Part shown: positions 62,605 through 64,000 of the stretch, piece by piece
Layout: each line of letters opens with the position of its first letter
Position numbering within the stretch: the first letter of the stretch is position 1
Origin: Thermoplasmata archaeon
Lineage (GTDB): Archaea > Thermoplasmatota > E2 > DHVEG-1
Direction: 5' to 3'
Assembly (NCBI GenBank): GCA_020054495.1
Contig: JAHWGK010000010.1
Coordinates: forward strand, 1 to 64,000
Length of the DNA stretch: 64,000 bases
The notes under the pieces: generated by a model
Seen by the model: only the letters and a program-made list of their open reading frames with translations
The model's database searches: none
What the model was told of the DNA's origin: nothing
Program-made: the position numbers and the translations under genes

Positions 62605-63174
62605 ATGAAAACAGCAAAAATTGGTGCAATATTCCTGATATCTGTAATTGGTCTTGCTGGTGCAAGCGCTGGTTATGCACTGTGGTGGGATGAGTTGCAT
62701 CTTGATATAAGTGTTGAAACAGGATATATTAATGCAAAATGGAGCGTTGAGAGTGCATACGATAGTGAAATAGCAGGAAAAGATTACAGCTCTATTACTT
62801 GGGAATTATTTGATGATTTCCGATCAGCTCAAGGTGCTATGCCACAAATAGATGGTTGGTTATGGATTTATATTCATAATGCTTATCCATGCATTGATTA
62901 CACAATTAATTTTAACATTGAAAACACTGGAACAATTCCAATCCATGTTGAAGCCATAGACTACAACTGGAATAACATGCCAGATGCAGCTGAGGTTAAA
63001 ATTACAGATATGAATAATCAACCAATCGCATTCCCATTACAGATACACCCAGATGGCCCAATATTTTATGGAAAGATGGTATTCCACTTTGACAACACCT
63101 TGGAACAAGATTTGGATATGACCCATGTTATTTGTGCAGATTTAATGTACCACCAATACAACGAAGTTACATAA
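62605..63174 (+). CDS. TasA/camelysin-like secreted protein with SipW-type signal peptide
   Basis: 189 residues from the ATG at 62605, chosen because AAAGGAGG lies at 62587-62594; the frame opens at 62584. Signal KIGAIFLISVIGLAGASAGY with ALWWDE, SipW-type. The mature part has NAYPCIDYTINFNIENTGTI, the family motif with Cys in place of Gly, and ends HVICADLMYHQYNEVT. It is closely similar in its first 40 residues to the protein at 63251. Confidence 0.78.
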   Translation: MKTAKIGAIFLISVIGLAGASAGYALWWDELHLDISVETGYINAKWSVESAYDSEIAGKDYSSITWELFDDFRSAQGAMPQIDGWLWIYIHNAYPCIDYTINFNIENTGTIPIHVEAIDYNWNNMPDAAEVKITDMNNQPIAFPLQIHPDGPIFYGKMVFHFDNTLEQDLDMTHVICADLMYHQYNEVT

Positions 63175-63184
63175 ACATGGTTGA

Positions 63185-63213
63185 GGAACCTAAAATTATA
63201 ATTTTTGGGTCCC
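63185..63213 (+). terminator. Imperfect long hairpin between two TasA-like genes
   Basis: GGAACCTAAAATT pairs with AATTTTTGGGTCCC (G-T pairs included). It lies between the stop at 63174 and the ribosome site at 63238, and may be a terminator or a processing/attenuation site. Confidence 0.4.
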
Positions 63214-63250
63214 TTAACTTATTTCATCTCTTAATTAGGAGGTATAAAAC

Positions 63251-63934
63251 ATGAAACACAGAATAAACAAAATGGCAGCAATATTCATAATATCAGTAAT
63301 ATCTCTAGCAGGTGCTAGCGCAGGCTATGCACTATGGTATGACAATCTACATCTCGACGTAAGTGTTGAAACAGGAACTCTTAGCTGGATATTTCAGTAC
63401 CCTGTAACTCTCACAGATACCTCATGTCCGCCACCATATTACCCCACAGGTTCACCAGATTATCTGTGTGATCCAAATCTTGGATTCTATGGACCTGGCT
63501 CACAACCCTACATTGGAGAAAAAAATGTTGGCTGTGGAAGTGCAATCTTAGTTGATGATCACAATATACAAGTTATCATCAACAATGCATATCCTGGCTA
63601 CTCTAACCACTTGGATTTCTGGGTAAAATGTACCGGAACTGTCCCATTAGTCATTGACAGCCTACTCATCTATGATGCATCTGGTAATCTCATAGCAGTC
63701 ATAAACTCTATGGGTGTTACCGAGTTTGATATCGATGGTGACGGCAGCAATGACATGCAAATAAAATGGGGACATCCATTTGGTGAACCAGGAGCACAGC
63801 TTCATCCAGGAGATGAGCGAGATATCAGCTTTTTATTCTGTTTCCTACAACCATTGAAACAAGATGATACAATAGTATTGCATTTTAGCCTACTTGGCAT
63901 ACAATACAACGAATGGGTACCACCCGCAACGTGA
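63251..63934 (+). CDS. TasA/camelysin-like secreted protein with SipW-type signal peptide
   Basis: 227 residues behind TTAGGAGGT. Signal KMAAIFIISVISLAGASAGY with ALWYDN, nearly the same as the preceding protein. The mature part has four Cys (TSCPP, YLCDP, VGCGS, WVKCTG) and NNAYPGYSNHLDFWV, the family motif. The Cys-rich insertion (about 57-95) is not seen in the other three and may be disulfide-bonded. A SipW-type signal peptidase gene would be expected nearby, outside the window. Confidence 0.78.
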   Translation: MKHRINKMAAIFIISVISLAGASAGYALWYDNLHLDVSVETGTLSWIFQYPVTLTDTSCPPPYYPTGSPDYLCDPNLGFYGPGSQPYIGEKNVGCGSAILVDDHNIQVIINNAYPGYSNHLDFWVKCTGTVPLVIDSLLIYDASGNLIAVINSMGVTEFDIDGDGSNDMQIKWGHPFGEPGAQLHPGDERDISFLFCFLQPLKQDDTIVLHFSLLGIQYNEWVPPAT

Positions 63935-63957
63935 ACTAAATCTAACTAAAATATATC

Positions 63958-63979
63958 TGGGGCTGACTTTTAGGCCCCA
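63958..63979 (+). terminator. Hairpin terminator after the last TasA-like gene
   Basis: TGGGGC and GCCCCA form a 6-bp stem around a 10-nt loop, followed by CTCTAATATCTTTTCC. It lies 24 bp after the stop at 63934. Confidence 0.6.
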
Positions 63980-64000
63980 CTCTAATATCTTTTCCAATAA

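Overview
The window reads as a contig from an AT-rich archaeon, most likely a Thermoplasmatota-type euryarchaeon (inference). The reasons are TATA boxes of the type ATTTAAAT about 25-30 nt before several starts, some nearly leaderless genes, intron-bearing tRNAs, pelota, RqcH/NEMF, UPF0200, DUF763 and AmrS proteins, and a very large share of secreted, Asn-glycosylation-sequon-rich surface proteins. No rRNA, CRISPR array or phage core was seen.

Layout. 1-5.8 kb: a surface-protein locus with two paralogous secreted proteins, two Ig-like membrane proteins, and a ribbon-helix-helix (RHH) regulator that overlaps a beta-helix/calcium-repeat membrane protein. The RHH gene is preceded by a striking operator array of TGANTCA heptamers at exactly 11-bp spacing. 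5.8-20.3 kb: mostly housekeeping genes (UPF0200 kinase-like protein, ACT-domain regulator, intron-containing tRNA-Leu, initiator tRNA-Met with an apparent 58-nt intron in or next to the acceptor stem, a methyltransferase, PurM, AmrS, pelota with RqcH, DUF763), plus a secreted caspase-like peptidase and a probable new ncRNA near 18.9 kb. 20.4-32 kb: a large DUF2341/Fn3 surface protein, a redox/ArsP-type permease operon with two ArsR regulators, a LamG/PKD protein and a beta-helix lipoprotein.

32-56 kb is the most unusual part. Two winged-helix/nucleotidyltransferase gene pairs, organised like AbiE-type toxin-antitoxin modules, each have an inverted repeat flanking their TATA box. Between them lie a 2272-residue surface protein, an IS element with a frameshifted transposase, and a run of minus-strand secreted proteins. 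These have unrelated middle domains (beta-helix, propeller-like repeats, alpha/alpha toroid, cysteine-peptidase-like, tail-fibre-like). Many share a near-identical signal peptide, a near-identical promoter/operator region (six copies) and a short amphipathic C-terminal tag of the form SHPNLFPILQRLxMRLGLQ. I propose that this is a co-regulated surface-protein system with a C-terminal tag that matches none of the sorting signals I know.

56-64 kb: a gingipain-like (C25) surface protease, then four genes for small TasA/camelysin-like secreted proteins with SipW-type signal peptides, candidate filament subunits. A 470-bp segment, holding the tail of one subunit gene plus the next gene's promoter and a structured 5' leader, is duplicated and leaves a gene remnant at 62.1 kb.

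A 22-bp motif (TGGGCCCGGCAGGAGG followed by TTAACA) recurs three times between genes, and two copies flank one nucleotidyltransferase module. All functional calls come from reading the sequence; no database search was run.
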